Assembly (NCBI RefSeq): GCF_005937885.2
Contig: NZ_CP042176.1
Span: forward strand, 2,165,501 to 2,229,500
Reading direction: 5' to 3'
Origin: Bradyrhizobium sp. KBS0727
Lineage (GTDB): Bacteria > Pseudomonadota > Alphaproteobacteria > Rhizobiales > Xanthobacteraceae
Length of the DNA: 64,000 bases
The position numbers and the translations under genes were made by a program. Positions 63,680-64,000 of the stretch are shown here, one piece after another (the first letter of the stretch is position 1; each line of letters begins with the position of its first letter). The notes under the pieces were generated by a model. That model did no database searches, was not told where the DNA came from, and saw only the letters and a program-made list of their open reading frames with translations.

Positions 63680-64000
63680 CAGGGCTCAACATCGGACGTT
63701 GGTAGCGAAGCCATATCACGGCCAAGGCGGCGGCTCCGATCAGCAGCATCGAGAACCAGTTGAGCGGTTGCCAGCCCCAGCGGTCCTGCAGGAAGCCGGC
63801 CATGAAGCTCGACGTCGCGGTAGTGCTGAACACCAGCAGGTCGTTGAGCGCCTGCGCCTTGCCGCGCTCGTTCGGACGGTAGCAGGTCGTCACCAGCGTG
63901 GTGGCGCCGACGAACAGGAAATTCCAGCCGACGCCGTTGACGGCCAGCGCAATCCGGAAATTCCATTCGGCGGTGCCGCTGAGCGCCGCCGCGACGCCGG
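63675..64000 (-). CDS. MFS transporter (C-terminal fragment)
   Basis: Open to the right edge; 108 residues of the C-terminal end are visible. It shows the last membrane helices (GVGWNFLFVGATTLVTTCY, GWQPLNWFSMLLIGAAALAVIW) and the loop RPNERGKAQALND after helix 10, typical of MFS permeases. Ends LRYQRPMLSPA with the stop codon inside the palindromic repeat. Substrate unknown. Confidence 0.75.
   Translation of the reverse strand, partial: GVAAALSGTAEWNFRIALAVNGVGWNFLFVGATTLVTTCYRPNERGKAQALNDLLVFSTTATSSFMAGFLQDRWGWQPLNWFSMLLIGAAALAVIWLRYQRPMLSPA

Overview
The window is high-GC, gene-dense chromosomal DNA from an alphaproteobacterium, most likely Bradyrhizobium or a close relative in the Nitrobacteraceae (inference). 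The support is a GGAAC-N16-CGTT general-stress promoter, sigma-54 promoters before nitrate and C4-dicarboxylate uptake genes, a PraR-like regulator, many ABC uptake operons with Tat-type binding proteins, and several families of palindromic intergenic repeats typical of that group. No tRNA, rRNA, CRISPR array, transposase or phage gene was found.

Layout. 1-3.2 kb: end of a branched-chain amino-acid-type ABC operon (livG partial, livM, livH, binding protein) on the minus strand. 3.5-13.6 kb: a carbohydrate/stress group with a GT4 glycosyltransferase and a divergent ABC exporter sharing overlapping EcfG-type promoters, then an amylo-alpha-1,6-glucosidase-type debranching enzyme, a PRC-barrel protein, an MFS permease, a patatin phospholipase and a convergent glycogen synthase. 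13.75-22.8 kb: a class III CoA-transferase, a complete dipeptide-type ABC transporter, a zinc alcohol dehydrogenase and an isocitrate/isopropylmalate-type dehydrogenase. 22.9-31.4 kb: a minus-strand operon (binding protein, GST, crotonase-fold protein, fused permease, ATPase, CoA-transferase) facing a GntR regulator and a quinone oxidoreductase across a perfect palindromic operator; it looks like one uptake-and-activation pathway for an unknown organic acid. 31.4-42.3 kb: an L,D-transpeptidase, a cysteine-rich mini-ORF before an orphan TctC protein, a flavin monooxygenase, a PraR-like regulator, dctA with a sigma-54 promoter, an HWE kinase, a serine hydrolase and a hydroxyquinol-type dioxygenase.

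42.4-50.2 kb is an assimilatory nitrate block: sigma-54 promoter, nitrate-type ABC transporter (binding protein, permease, ATPase), single-domain haemoglobin, NirB-like FAD/NAD oxidoreductase and NasA-type nitrate reductase. The genes together import nitrate, reduce it to nitrite and probably deal with nitric oxide. Nitrite reductase is not in the window.

51.3-63.6 kb is an amide/urea block and the most unusual part. A LuxR-type response regulator and a large hybrid kinase, whose input domain is an NCS1 nucleobase-permease-like membrane protein followed by a nine-cysteine module, are transcribed away from urtABCDE, formamidase (fmdA), an FmdB zinc-ribbon protein and an aliphatic amidase (amiE). 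The inferred logic is sensing of an amide or urea-like compound, ABC import, and hydrolysis to ammonium. The window ends in the 3' part of an MFS gene.

A recurring feature is short in-frame duplication at gene edges: 18 bp x2 before the alcohol dehydrogenase, 12 bp x4 over the dioxygenase stop, 15 bp x2 over the urtA stop, and a diverged 37-bp duplication of the urtD start region that creates a 17-codon upstream ORF.
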